In this document: positions 9,861 to 21,450 of the stretch, piece after piece
Layout: the number at the start of each line of letters is the position of its first letter
How positions within the stretch are numbered: position 1 is the stretch's first letter
NCBI GenBank assembly: GCA_034508935.3
Contig: CM067453.1
Coordinates: 3,924,036-3,988,035, forward strand
Source: Berghia stephanieae
Lineage: Eukaryota > Mollusca > Gastropoda > Nudibranchia > Aeolidiidae
Direction: 5' to 3'
DNA: 64,000 nt
Notes under the pieces: model-generated
What the model was told of the DNA's origin: nothing
What the model saw: the letters and a program-made list of their open reading frames with translations, nothing else
The model's database searches: none
Position numbers and translations under genes: made by a program

Positions 9861-10392
9861 AGATCAATATCAATCAAACGTGCTCAAAGCGCTTCACAAA
9901 CGGTCCCTAGCAGTGCTGATGGTTTTCCTCGGATCCGCGGAAATCCGCGATTTTGGAGTCCAGAGGAGGAATTTCCTCCTTTTAAAAATTACATTTTCTC
10001 GAAACAATGTGCTCGCATTGAGAGAGTTGATGTGTGGTGGAACACACAGGTGCATTTTCCCAATCTCCAGAAGTTAGCTAGAGTATCAATGATAGTCTAT
10101 CATCTCAATTGCTCTAAAAGTCGGGTTTAGTGCAGTAAAAATGGGGCTTAAAGGCAATCGTTCATTTTCTTACTTTTTTACTTTTTGTCACCATCAGCAC
10201 TGGTCCCTAGCCAACAGCAACGTTTAACATGTATGAAGAGTTCTGATACCCGTTTTGCGATGTCACAGTTTTTTTTCCCCGACAGATACAACGCTGCGTT
10301 AACGGCCAGGTATTCATTTTATACATGAAGACGGTGAGAGAATAATATGAGTAAAACAAACCTTTTTCAAGGACTCAACTATGCGCCGCACA
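9861..10392 (-). mobile_element. SINE A split by a hAT-type MITE
   Basis: The SINE runs through 9861-9910 and 10203-10392. A 292-bp element sits between, flanked by an exact 8-bp duplication of SINE sequence (GTCCCTAG at 9903-9910 and 10203-10210). Confidence 0.8.
9911..10202 (+). mobile_element. hAT-type MITE in SINE A
   Basis: 292 bp. Ends are CAGTGCTGATGG and its exact complement CCATCAGCACTG, giving a 12-bp perfect inverted repeat. The 8-bp target duplication GTCCCTAG is exact. An 8-bp duplication with CAGTG-type ends is characteristic of the hAT superfamily. It has no coding capacity. Confidence 0.85.
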
Positions 10393-10404
10393 TTATAGAG
10401 CATT

Positions 10405-10666
10405 TAAATAGAGCATTTATATAGAGCAATATCCACGTATAAACGTGCTCAAAGCGCTTTACAAGGGGTCCATGGCCAATAGCAACACATAACATGTAGG
10501 TAGGACGGGACATGACGCCTGTTAGGCGATATTACAATTTTTTCGGACAGAGACAACTCTGCTAACGGCCAGGTACTCATTTTACACCTGATTACGGTGA
10601 GAGAAAGTGAGTAAAGAGCCATTTCCAAGGACTCAACTATGCGCTGAACGAACTCGAACCCAGGAA
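10405..10666 (-). mobile_element. SINE A, head-truncated
   Basis: Tail and body are present. The sequence stops within the tRNA-like head after GAACTCGAACCCAGGA. Confidence 0.75.
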
Positions 10667-10669
10667 TAA

Positions 10670-11050
10670 GTTAAAGGGCTACGGTTAGGTAACAAAGGCT
10701 ACGATTCGAGTCAGCCGTTGTTGTTTTTGCTTGGCAGTCTTGCGCTTAATCAATTTACCAGGAGATATTTATCGACCAATCAAAGCACCGGGTTTATGAC
10801 ACGCCCTCAAGATCATTCGGACAAACGTGACTGGTTGTTTACAGAGAATGGAGTGAATGAAGTCAACGTTTCTCCGCTCCAGCTGGGTGATTAGTTCTCA
10901 CTAGACACTCTCAGAAACATTTAAGGTTACACACAGTTTAGTGAGTTGGTACGATTGATCGGACTGGTAGAATAGGTGAGTGTTTTAATTCAACGCATAC
11001 CATCGACGCGTGTCGCATTATCTCTGAATTTCATTTAGATTAGTCCTAAA
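10670..11050 (+). mobile_element. Diverged relative of M1
   Basis: AATGAAGTCAACG, CAGCTGGGTGATTAGTTCTC and the bases around GTTACACACAGTTTAGTGAG follow the order of M1 but are strongly diverged. A second relative begins near 11440 (CCAGTAGATATTTGACCAAT...GAATGCAGTTGACATC). Both share CAGNAGATATTTNNACCAATC upstream of the M1-like part, which suggests a larger element. Confidence 0.4.
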
Positions 11051-11133
11051 TGTCATTGTTTACTTAAATGATAACAGTTGGGAATGTCCGAACCAGCTCA
11101 GGAGGCGTGGTTGTGTTGCCCATACAAGTCAAT

Positions 11134-11434
11134 GGGATTCAATAGCCTGATGTCACGTCCGCCCAGCAACGACCAGCTTGGTTCTAAACAACAACAAAAA
11201 ATCTGTACTTTTTATTCTTTGCGCTGCCTAGAACTTTTTCACATGTCATGTGATTAGAATGTATAAAAGTCAAAATATGATCAAATGTATAATGTTTTTC
11301 TCCTCTGGATACACTTTCATGCTCGTCGGAGAAGTATTTCATAACGGCGTCCGCCATTATTCCGATAGTTTAGAACCAGTTACTAAGTTACTATGCGCCA
11401 TTACGAGGGAAGTGACCCCACGACTGTTGAACCC
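11134..11434 (+). mobile_element. MITE E, copy 2
   Basis: About 300 bp from GGGATTCAATAGCCTGATGTC to GACTGTTGAACCC. The interior CATGCTCGTCGGAGAAGTAT and TCCGATAGTTTAGAACCAGT are shared with the other E copies. Confidence 0.75.
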
Positions 11435-11670
11435 TATTAACCAGTAGATATTTGACCAATCAAAACACGGGATTTGTGACACACATTCAAGCTCGCTCGG
11501 ACAAACAAAGCAGGGTATTTACAAGCAATAGAATGAATGCAGTTGACATCAATGTGCTCTTTGTTATTGTTTTTAGACGACCATTTGGGTGATCACTTCT
11601 CATTAGATTATCTCAAATAATTTTATATATTGATAAAATTGATCAGGTGCGGGGGGAGGGGGGTAGAACT

Positions 11671-11688
11671 CTCTCTCTCCTCTCTCTG

Positions 11689-11721
<33 letters not shown>

Positions 11722-11749
11722 TCTCTTACACGCACACACACACACACAA

Positions 11750-11786
<37 letters not shown>
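11671..11786. repeat. CT and CA microsatellites
   Basis: CT arrays at 11671-11727 are followed by a CA array at 11731-11786. Confidence 0.85.
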
Positions 11787-11799
11787 AACAATGGGGATA

Positions 11800-12367
11800 T
11801 CTGTGCAATTAGCTTAGTTACTGTCATTGTTTACCCTCTAATGACTGTTCGGACTGTCCGAGTAAGATCAAGGGGCGTGATTAATGTTAATGTCACCTCC
11901 ACGACAAGACTAGTCTATTGGCCGAGTGAGTCGCGTTTACGTTTAAGCTGATTTTATTGTAAGCGTGTCGTGGCTGTCATCAGGGCTTAGCGACTTACTT
12001 GACGGATGGTAGAATTTGTGGTGCGTCATTACACGAAGGTGCTTTCTTGGAGATCTTGTACCACGCTTTCGTTAAGACGGTAATGATAATCCTTTTAGAA
12101 GGATTGGTTAAGCGTCCTTTATAGTTCCATAAAGCGCTTGTTACACCATTACCGATATTATATCAGTGTATTGGGGGCTTGGTTGTGTGGATGTTATTAA
12201 TAGATAACGCCTGAAGGAAATCTGATCGTCTCTGACAAAACATAATATTTTCATATTTTTATTTTGGCTAGAAAAATTCTAAGTCACTTCTCGATAGATT
12301 TAAATGACCCTCAACTTTAGAGGCATCTCAAACCTAAGACCTCACCGACCGAAATTCAGATTTTAAA
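11800..12367. other. Unassigned sequence before gap
   Basis: No gene, terminal repeat or RNA signature recognised. Confidence 0.35.
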
Positions 12368-12467
12368 NNNNNNNNNNNNNNNNNNNNNNNNNNNNNNNNN
12401 NNNNNNNNNNNNNNNNNNNNNNNNNNNNNNNNNNNNNNNNNNNNNNNNNNNNNNNNNNNNNNNNNNN
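12368..12467. other. Scaffold gap (100 N)
   Basis: Exactly 100 N, the usual placeholder for a gap of unknown size. The C-terminal coding end of the FEN1-like gene runs into it, so the true gene end is not in the window. Confidence 1.
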
Positions 12468-14213
12468 GTGGAATGTTGTCTATTCTCCTATTTTGAGTAA
12501 ACATCTGCTTTCTGGCAGCATTTACCCTGCTGATGGGGGATGTGAGAGAACAACGAATCTTTCCATCTGCTGTAAATCCTCTGGGAATAATTGGTTTGGA
12601 GCATGGGATAAGCGGGCAAAGACCTGATCTAGGTGAGGCATACTGCGCCAAAAAGCCCAAGCCGTTTTCTTTCCAATTCCACGAAATGCTGAAACAGTAT
12701 CACAGCCTGATACAGCATGGAAAAAAAAGAAGTCCATAAGATGCATCTTTACCTAGTTCACTTGCGATTAGATGGCAAGGGATGTAACGTAGTTTATTAC
12801 CATGTCCGAATGCTATCCAAATTTCACAGTTATGGGAAACACTTGATACTGCTACTGCAATGACCACCACATCAGTATCTGTTGCATGTATCATCACCTT
12901 GCTGAGACCATGACAGAAGGAATGAGAAGCATGGAACAAGAGTCTGGTATCTGCTTGTGCAAAACAAGCCTGACACATCAGCTATAGGAGATGATACAGC
13001 ATTCGGGCCATGTGTACTGATCACTTGATTCTGTGCTGGAGTTTCAAATTCTTGTAAGGCACTAGCTAAGAGTTTGAAGAAGTTTTCTTGGTTTGCATCG
13101 CAGCAAAGAAAGTTTTTCCAGTTTGAAGGAATCTTAGTGGTGTTATCAACCCGGATATGATTACCGCTGCCACGTGCTTGTGTCTTCAAGCTATTCTCCT
13201 TGTAAACGTCCCAAACAACATCAATGCGAACCACGTCTTGCAGTAAATGCTTTATATAGGGCAAAAACAACAACTGTGAATAGTCCCTGAATGTCCTAAT
13301 CGGAATACTGGATCTATGTGGATCAAGCATATGCACAAGGGCAGCACCGTCAATTATTCTGACATCAACTTTTGGGATGGATTCTGGTTGCGGAACAAGT
13401 GACTCCAAACATTCCAATAAATCTGATTTGCTTGTATGGTGCATTATGCCATTGGATGCCAATGATGGAGGCCAGGCATGATTTTCGTGAGCAAAGAAGG
13501 CATCCATATCACTGTCCCGAGATTGGCATGATATATACATACGGGAGAAGAGCTGGACATCATTCTGAAGATTGGAAATCTTAGAGGTTGCATTTGATTT
13601 CTTTGTAGCAACAGAGTTCAGAAGAGGAAAATTGTTCTTATGTATTGTGTCATTGAAAGCAGTTGCACTGCTACTGATGCGGTCCTCAAGAAATTGCTGA
13701 TACTGCCTTTTCCCCATGTCTTCTGTACACCTCACAGCTTCTATTACCCTTTCAGACATTATTGTTTTGTTTTGTTTCAAGTGAGTACAGATCTGCACTT
13801 GTATCAGCAAATGGGTTACCAAGTTCCTCCATTACGTCAGTGACATTCTTAACATGAGACAGGAAAGTCTTTTGCACACTTGGTATTTGTTCATGGTGGC
13901 GCTCAGTGTCATTTAGCTTTTTGGACCGGTTGTCATTGTACTCCATTAATAGTCTAGCCATTTCTGGTCCTGCTATCATCCACCTTCTCAAGGCTGTATC
14001 ACTTTCCGTTATTCCTATTATACCACCATCTCCCTTCACCATTGCATTTAGTTGTTCATGAACTTGATCATGCTAAAAAATGCTGAAAATTTGGGCTTGG
14101 ATTTTTGTGTCACAAAGTTGCCTTGGAGGAATTCAGCATGTGTTGTGGGACACTTCTTCTGCAGGGCAAGTAAATCACTGACATGAACTGTCATCCAGCG
14201 AGCATAGTGGTAA
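12468..14213 (-). pseudogene. FEN1/XPG-like nuclease gene, 3' part (decayed)
   Basis: This is the C-terminal half of the gene whose N-terminal half lies at 25347-27816. In order along the minus strand come ARWMTVHVSDLLALQKKCPT, HEQLNAMVKGDGGIIGITE and a helical region. Then come VRIIDGAALVHML, ADTRLLFHASH, HATDTDVVVIAVA and SGCDTVSAFRGIGKKTAW. The last four align in order with the N-region Asp, the acidic I-region and the helix-hairpin GIG.K.A motif of FEN1/XPG nucleases (family knowledge). A 5'-flap or structure-specific nuclease fold is therefore inferred. At least five one-base frame changes are visible in this half, several at A/T runs such as 12719-12731. The copy is either a pseudogene or badly polished sequence. 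The end is lost in the gap at 12467. I know the family only as unnamed multi-copy proteins of aquatic invertebrates. Confidence 0.6.
14206..14213. other. Target duplication of element T, left copy
   Basis: AGTGGTAA, repeated exactly at 25339-25346. With one copy and the insert removed, the coding sequence on both sides is contiguous and in frame. Confidence 0.85.
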
Positions 14214-14370
14214 CGAAGCGGTTATTTGTACTACCACTACAAATAGCGAAAACTACCGCTTTTCACTATTTGTACTCCCAGAACTCTTATGTGTTTAAAG
14301 TTGCAAACCACCGCTCCTTTACCTATTTGTAGCTACTCCCAGCACTCTTATGCGTTTAAAGTTGCATTTG
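14214..14370. repeat. Subterminal repeats of T
   Basis: Two tandem copies of a unit of about 85 bp share TATTTGTA, ACTCTTATGTGTTTAAAGTT and ACCGCT. They lie just inside the left end of T. Confidence 0.6.
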
Positions 14371-14988
14371 TGAGCTTTCAAGGACCAGCCGACCAGCCTC
14401 CACTTTTCGCGGTCTTTCTTTGAGAAGTGTGAAGCAAAAAAAAAGTAAATGGCCCTCTCGGTAAACGAGACATTCTCATCTTTTCTCCAATTTGAAAACA
14501 TTCGAAAATGAGAATAATGTACTTTTTATTAAAAAGTCAACAAAGAAGGTAAGTAAACTAGATACGACAATTTTTTTCCTTAATTAAGTGGCAACTCATT
14601 TCTCGTCATTCTCACTCTTAACTCTATCAACTAAGAAGAGTACACCACCTCAAACATTTGTCAGTTCATATCTTTGCTTTTATGGGGTCTATTTTCATTT
14701 TGAAAAGTTCAAAGTGAACAACTAAATGACGCCGATTCAGTGGTGTATTTGGTCTATCTTCATGTGAATAAATATTTTATTATTGACTTTTCCAAAATTC
14801 CAATAGGTCATTCATTTGTATGTCGTGATCTATTTTTCCTTGATTTCAGCTGTCTCAGCTCTAAACTATACTTTTCTTTCTCAATAAATAATTCATTTTC
14901 TGTTTGCAATGTATTACAGAGATGTTGATTTACCACATGTAAAAATTTCAAAGTTGTATCTGAAGCTGTTTCTGAATTATACGTGATT
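14371..14988. other. A+T-rich filler of T
   Basis: No gene or repeat recognised in this stretch of T. Confidence 0.35.
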
Positions 14989-15001
14989 ATCCATTGGGAT
15001 G

Positions 15002-15330
15002 GATAGAATAAAAAATGAAGAAGTATGGAAAAGAACACAGCAGAAACCAGTGGGAGGGGATATAGGAAGAAGACGATGGAGGTGGATTGGACACACGCTT
15101 AGAAAGAATGACTCAACTATAACAAAGAAAGTATTGGACTGGAACCCTCAGGGCAGAAGATCAAGGGGAAGGCCACGAGGAACATGGAGAAGAATTAAAG
15201 AAGCGGATATACAGAGAAGTGGTAAGACCTGGAATGAGATAAAAAAGTTGGCTCAGGATAGAGAAGGATGGAAACTGTTTGTCTGTGGCTTATACCCTGA
15301 CCCAGGGTGAAAAAGGCATTGATGATGATG
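15002..15330 (+). mobile_element. LINE 3' end, 329 bp, with 13-bp TSD
   Basis: The bases encode the end of a LINE endonuclease-reverse transcriptase, read without interruption as RRWRWIGHTLRKNDSTITKK, VLDWNPQGRRSRGRPRGTWR and ending LFVCGLYPDPG. A GAT-repeat tail follows. The insert is bounded by ATCCATTGGGATG at 14989-15001 and 15331-15343, a 13-bp target duplication typical of target-primed reverse transcription. It is severely 5'-truncated and dead. Related copies lie at 58600-59290 (minus) and 63347-63720. Confidence 0.85.
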
Positions 15331-15343
15331 ATCCATTGGGATG

Positions 15344-15951
15344 CTGTGCTTTGGTCACATTTTTTCCTATTAAGCTATATATAGAGATTTTCCACCACAT
15401 AAACGGTCATAACTTTTTAACCAGTTGAGACAGAGCGATACTTTTTCACTCTAGTTAATGTTTCACTCCCCTTTATTTTTCTACGCTAAATTAATACCCA
15501 TAGCCACTATTTTGAAAAATTCTTGCAAGTGCCTACTAATACTAAGAGGGTTGAACTTGAACCTGAACATGCTCCTTCTTCTTCTTCTTCTTCTACTAAT
15601 AACTACAACTAGATAGGTACTACTCCTCTCCTGAATGATCGGAACCGTTTAAGAAGCTAAATTACGGGTTCCACCGGCGCAGCTCTCTAGACTTCCAGTC
15701 CCACAGTGCCCAGTATGGGCGGGAGACCTTACCCCCGATGTTCCTCGAGCCTCGAGGTAGTTTCACCTTATATTTGTTTTAGTTTTAGCTTTTGAACTGT
15801 GGATCTTTTGTCAAACGTTTTATTTTAATTTTTCAAATTTAGTAGCACTTTAAAGGCCTGCGTTAGGTATCGCTCTGCTGTACTGTAACTGTAAGAGCGT
15901 AAGAATAACATGGTAAAAGTATGCTGATGAAAATGATATTGACAATGAAAT
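15344..15951. other. Unassigned part of T
   Basis: A short CTT array lies near 15570-15592. No gene is recognised. The segment at 15655-15740 is GC-richer and contains no obvious tRNA boxes. Confidence 0.35.
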
Positions 15952-15953
15952 TA

Positions 15954-16552
15954 CAGTGCAACCTCGATATAACGACATCGTCGGGACCGGGAAAACGTGT
16001 CGTTATAGAGGGATGTCGTTACAGAGAGGTTTCCTATGTGTGTATATCAGGAGGTGTTTTGGGTCTTGTGTAGTGAATGTATACTTTTTCATTTTCCCTC
16101 TGTAGTTTATCCGGGCTTGGGACCGGCAATGAATGGAGAGTGGACAAAGGATTTATAAACAGTCCAGTTTTGACGTCACAGGCATTCATTGTGTGAAAGG
16201 CGAGCCTTCTGATTGGCTGCGGTTTTGTACAAATGTGACTATTGATTGGCTGAAAAAGAAGCGTTTTCATTGGCTACAATAAGAACTAGCTCTGGGCTTA
16301 TTACGAGTAGACAACATACATAGAATGGAAGATACCACTTGTAATAGTTACGAATAATTTCATGGTAGACAAACACCTTCAAGGTTTGTCGGACCAGAAA
16401 TGTCGTTATACAGGGGTTTTGCTGAAATGTACGTCGCTATAGAGGGGTTTTTATTACTAATGATATATAGTAAAATAAAATGGGACCTGAGTACCATGTC
16501 GTTATACAGGGAATGTCGCTATAACGGATGTCGTTACATCGGGGTTGCACTG
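15954..16552 (+). mobile_element. pogo/Tigger-type MITE
   Basis: 599 bp flanked by TA. Terminal inverted repeats are CAGTGCAACCTCGATATAAC (left) and CAGTGCAACCCCGATGTAAC (right, complemented), continuing with GACATC. CAGT-type ends with a TA duplication and the repeated TGTCGTTATA motif are characteristic of pogo/Tigger elements. No transposase frame remains inside. Confidence 0.85.
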
Positions 16553-16559
16553 TATAAGA

Positions 16560-17278
16560 AGAAGAACAATAGAACTTATAAACAAATCAATAAAGAAGCT
16601 TTAAAAAATGAAATTTAAAAGAAGTAAGAAAAGACTGCCTCAAGAAGTGAAAAAATTGTCCCTGTTGTTGAGATGTGAAGTGGACATAATCGTGTCTGTT
16701 AAGAATTAGAAGAAATGAAAGATGCCACTTTTTATTTTAAATGTAGATTGCACATTAGCAGAACACTAAAAAAAAAAAGTAAAGAAAGAAAATCCAATGT
16801 GGCAACTTGGTTGCTAGTGAAAAAAGTAAAATTACTCCGCTCAGCATTGCTGCTGATGTGATGTCTAGTGTTAGTTAGGTGTCACTATATTAGAGTGATA
16901 TCTTGTTACTTCATATTTTCATTTTAAAACCTGTAGAACAACTTGATTGATTTGTAAATTTCCTTATATGACCATTGTTTTAGTTTTCCGCAGCCATTAT
17001 AATTCAATTTGAAATATTGAAAGGTACTGGAGAGGAGTCTTAGCGGGGTTTTTTTTTTTTGTCTGTTAGTTTTAGTTATAGGTCATAGTGCAGGTCCAAG
17101 TGTTGGAAATGTACAAGGTTTTATTTATTATTTTAAGGTTAGTTGAAGGAATACTTTCCTTAGCTCAAGGAACGTGCAGAAGACCTCCCCTATTTACTAC
17201 TTACTACAAGTACTAGTGCTAGACTACTTCTTCCGCCACCTCACTCCTAAACGGACTGACACCACAGGCAACTGATAT

Positions 17279-17280
<2 letters not shown>
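16560..17280. other. Unassigned part of T
   Basis: A+T-rich sequence with no gene or repeat recognised. Confidence 0.35.

Positions 17281-17338
<58 letters not shown>
17281..17338. repeat. CT microsatellite
   Basis: A pure CT array of 58 bases. Confidence 0.9.
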
Positions 17339-17342
<4 letters not shown>

Positions 17343-17431
17343 GTGTATCTGTCTGTCTATTTCTGCCCATCTCCCCTCTTTTTACTAATTAGTTTGTAGG
17401 TGTTTGGCAAATTCTCAAGAACAGCCAAGAT

Positions 17432-17490
17432 ATATGCGGCTGTGTGGCACTCACTTCCGGATTGGAAGGTCCTGGGGTCGAGCCTCGAGA
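17432..17490 (+). mobile_element. SINE A head fragment
   Basis: ATGCGGCTGTGTGGCACTCA followed by GGAAGGTCCTGGGGTCGAGC, with an internal deletion of the A-box region. Nothing of the body remains. Confidence 0.6.
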
Positions 17491-17749
17491 GAGATAGTGG
17501 AGGAAGGAGGTGTAACAAAGTTCAGTGTGAATGAGGATGGTGGTTTTGAGTATTTGTTTTAAGTAACGGGAAGAATGAGGCGTGATTTGAGTGTTTTTTG
17601 TGATGTGTTTGTTATGGATGCAACATAGAAAGTAAATCGATATTTGTATCCACTTGTGAATGTTATGTGCATAGATGATGAGGGTCATGGCGGGCGAAAG
17701 ACTGGAAATTCATGACCAACCTGAAACTGACATTGTACCATTATGACGT

Positions 17750-18240
17750 GTGACAAATACACAGGAAGGACGGTATCGAATTGTATCTTCAGTGACAAAC
17801 AGGATCAATAGCTTGTTTCAAGTTATGGGAGAACATCAGTTTCTGCAAAGAATCTCCCAGTTGGAACAGTTTTTGACTCTTGTCTCTGAAGATAAAGACT
17901 TTGACATTGTTGACATGACTGACTTAATACAGACAAATCCCCATTCTAACCCTCTTTCTGACTTTTCAGAGACACCAGACATTGTAAATGCACATACTGA
18001 CCAGAGACCACAGACATTATAAATACACACTCTGCCCAGACAGAGACCACAGAAGTTATGGACACACAAACTGACCAGACAGAGAGACCACAGACGTTAT
18101 GGACACACCGACAGAGACATGCGACCATAAAGATGCCCTTGACACGACAGAGACAGTTAGACCGAAATTTTTCAAATGTGACTCTACACAGGAAATTTCA
18201 TACAGAATTCCCTTAATACCTTTACTCATTGTCCATTTGT
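17750..18240 (+). CDS. Uncharacterised 90-aa frame with acidic repeats
   Basis: A frame from 17750 to 18022 encodes 90 residues. It has a helical, leucine-rich middle (FLQRISQLEQFLTLVSEDKD) and then a Thr/Pro/His-rich end. Downstream to 18140 the DNA repeats a unit of 30-40 bp (GACCACAGACNTTATGGACAC) with related wording in other frames. It may be the C-terminal coding end of the possible retroelement discussed in the next entry. I do not recognise the protein. Confidence 0.25.
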
Positions 18241-18287
18241 AAAATTTATTTTCATGTAATAAACCACCAAAAAAGTAAATTTTTAAC

Positions 18288-18760
18288 GTGGGTGGGGGCT
18301 GTCACGTTACTGTAGAACGAGCTTAAGTCTCAATGGGATATTAGCTTTAGGCAACCACGAGTTGGTATTTTTCAAACCTGTTGCTATGCTATCTTGTGAT
18401 GACAACGTCTCTCAGTCGCCAAACGTCACTAGCTATCCTTCACATAATGCAGGGTTGATTGTGTGAAGTACGTTTGGGGCCGGAAGATAGCAAGGCATAG
18501 TGCAGGCTACTGTATTGTGTCAGTCCGTGAACGGGTGACCAATTCATAGTACAGAGAAGGCAAATCTGTTACTATATGTCCCAATAAAAATATAATACAG
18601 AGAAGGCCGAAACTGTGTTATACAGGCCGGTACAGAATAAAACAAATATAACACAGGAGACCAAACACTGTGTTGTAGAATATCAAAATTTCAAAAGCTG
18701 GTCGGTCAGTGACGAAATAAAAAGGGACATTATAAGTCGTAATATCACATCTCAATAAAA
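18288..18760 (+). mobile_element. Possible LTR remnant
   Basis: A purine-rich run at 18288-18299 is followed directly by TGTCACGTTACTG, the way a polypurine tract meets the start of an LTR. The second LTR and any internal genes were not found. If real, it is an old, broken Gypsy- or BEL-like fossil. The right boundary is not defined. Confidence 0.25.
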
Positions 18761-19185
18761 GAGTGTGATAGTAAAAAGGTGCCTGTTAACAATTGAGTCG
18801 GTCAAGTCTCTATCCAGATTCAAAAGGATAGTGCAAAGTCCTGTATGTAAAACAAATTTGAGAAGCACGGTTGTTCTCAATACTTGTTGGGTAGTGTTCA
18901 TGCTACACATCTTCACGAAAAATCAGAGCAATGCTGTGTCAAGATTACAGAGGAGCAAGAATACAAGATTTGTTTGTGTGTCTTTAAATGTTACGGAATA
19001 GGTACATTTTCGTTGTCAAAACTTTCATTTTTAATTTGACATTTTCTTGATCTTTTAAAATAAAATTATAATTTAATTTAATCAACAGACTTGTTTAATA
19101 ATTTAAAGATATACTTTTGTGGGGACCTTTTGTAAAATTATTAGTCCGATTGTAGTTGTAAATTTCTTTATATTCTAATGTCATA
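18761..19185. other. Unassigned part of T
   Basis: No recognised gene. A 78-residue frame at 18765-19001 has no visible domain and is not supported. Confidence 0.3.
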
Positions 19186-19189
19186 AAAT

Positions 19190-20095
19190 CAGTGACACCA
19201 CTGAATCCCTACCAGCGCTTTTACTCACTGAGTCCCTACCACCAGTGCTATTACTCACCGAGTCCCTACCACCAGTGCTATTACTCACCGAGTCCCTACC
19301 ACCAGCGCTTTTACTCACTGAGTCATAGAGCTTTACTCACCGAGTCCCTACCACCAGTGCTATTACTCACCGAGTCCCTACCACCAGCGCTTTTACTCAC
19401 TGAGTCATAGAGCTTTTACTCACCGAGTCCCTACCACCAGTGCTATAACTCACCGAGTCCCTACCACCAGCGCTTTTACTCTTCAAGTCCCTACCACCAG
19501 CGCTTTTACTCACTGAGTCATAGAGCTTTTACTCACTGAGTCCCTACCACCAGCGCTTTTACTCTTCGAGTCCCTACCACCAGTGCTATTACCGAGTCAT
19601 AGAGCTTTTACTCACTGAGTCCCTACCACCAGCGCTATTACCGAGTCATTGAGCTTTTACTCACTGAGTCCCTACCACCAGCGCTATAACTCACCGAGTC
19701 CCTACCACCAGTGCTATTACCGAGTCATTGAGCTTTTACTCACTGAGTCCCTACCACCAGCGCTATAACTCACCGAGTCCCTACCACCAGCGCTTTTACT
19801 CACTGAGTCATAGAGCTTTTACTCACCGAGTCCCTACCACCAGTGCTATTACCGAGTCATTGAGCTTTTACTCACTGAGTCCCTACGACCAGCGCTATTA
19901 CTCACTGAGCCCCTACCACCAGCGTTATTACTCACCGAGTCCCTACCACAAGCGCTATTACAGAGTCATAGAGCTTTTACTCACTGAGCACCTACGACCA
20001 GCGCTATTACTCACTGAGTCCCTACCACCAGCGCTATTACTCACTGAGTCCCTACCACCAGCGCAGATACTATTAGCCACCAAATCCCTGCCACC
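19190..20095 (+). repeat. 30-bp minisatellite, about 30 units
   Basis: Units are variants of GAGTCCCTACCACCAGYGCT + WTTACTCACY (30 bp), alternating irregularly with a shorter unit GAGTCATAGAGCTTTTACTC. Because 30 is a multiple of three, long frames appear in more than one register (PYHQRYYS- or LLTESLPPA-like). There is no start context, splice signal or flanking exon to suggest a real protein. Confidence 0.9.
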
Positions 20096-20104
20096 AGGGG
20101 GGAC

Positions 20105-21450
20105 AATATAAGCTCAAATTAGACCCCAAATATTCTTACAGTGATACAGAAAAAAACAACGAACAGATCTCTTTCAAATTTACACAAAATGTTTCTTACA
20201 ACAAGATGGATAGGTTTAGCAATAGTCTTGAAAATAAATTTTTCAGAATTTTTTTTCCGATTTCTTAGTGAAAATTTGGTGTGACATGACAGGAAAAAAA
20301 ATTGATTTAAAAATTCATAAAACTGCTAAATTTTTGTTTAGCCCAAAAGCCAACCATCATGATGCAAAACACATCATAAGAAAAATTCTGACCAAATTTG
20401 AAGACAATCTGATGGGGAAACAATCCAGATGTGAATGTTAGAAAATCAGAGAATGACGCACAATGAAATTTTGAGAAAATGAAAAATTTGTCTTTAATTT
20501 GATAATAAAGCTAATTATGCAGACAAAGGCCAACATTCATCAAGTATAACCAATATGGAACAAGAAAACAGTAATATTTTATAAATTGATCAAATTCTGA
20601 AAAAAATTATAAACGATTCGCTAACCCATACCTCTAAGAAAAGAAATTGCGAAATAATTTAATATCTGCTGTTATTCACCAAAAAATTACTTTAGTGGTC
20701 AAATATGCTTTATAGTTCTAATTCTTTAATTATATCTCATGAACTAATAATGTAATGTATAATTTGATGCTAAACACCAAAAATAACTGAATTAAAAAAA
20801 AAACTTTTTTAAGGGGCAACATAAGCTAAAATTAGACGTAAAACCCTAAAATTTCTAACATAGATGCACCAAAAACTAGCATATAAATTTCTTTCAAATT
20901 TAAACACAATGTTTCTTTCATAAATAGCTATATCATGAAAACTCTTGGAATAATTTTTTTAGAATTTTTATTTGATTTCAACTGAAAATTTAGCGCGGAT
21001 CGACAGGAACAAATGAATTTTAAAATTTATAAAATTGCTAAATTTTAATTTACCCCCAAACACTTACATCATGATGTAAAACACATCATAGAAAAGATTC
21101 TGAATAAATTTGAAGATAATTTAAAGGAAAATGACTAAGGTAGGATTGCTAGAAAATCAGACAAATGACATAAAACAGACATTTGAGAAAGCGCAAGCTT
21201 TTTCTATAATTTGACATAAAGTTAAAAGGCTGATTTTGCAGACAACTAAAAGAAATGATCCATCAAACTTTCAAAATATGACCGTAATAGGACAAGAAAA
21301 CGAAAATTTTGTAGATTGATCTAAGTCTAAAAACATTATCATCGGTTCACTAACCCATACCCCTTAGATAAAAAAAAATGCTGTAAAATTGATTTTTTTA
21401 CGCCCAGAGATAAAATAATTTTGTGGTCAAATATGATGTCATACCTTATG
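20105..21450 (+). repeat. Diverged tandem duplication, about 690-bp units
   Basis: Unit 1 at 20108-20800 and unit 2 at 20815-21450 keep the same order of shared blocks: AAGCT(C/A)AAATTAGAC, TTTCTTTCAAATTTA, ACACATCATA, GACAGGAA, and CATCATGATG(C/T)AAAACAC. Substitutions and small indels are many, so the duplication is old. A+T-rich, non-coding. Confidence 0.7.

Noticed and set aside
13372-13843. Plus-strand frames near the FEN1-like gene
   Set aside because: Antisense to the conserved minus-strand coding sequence, with no domain of their own.
19192-20111. Possible CRISPR array or repeat protein
   Set aside because: The units are contiguous without spacers and vary in length and sequence. 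This is a eukaryotic minisatellite with no gene context.
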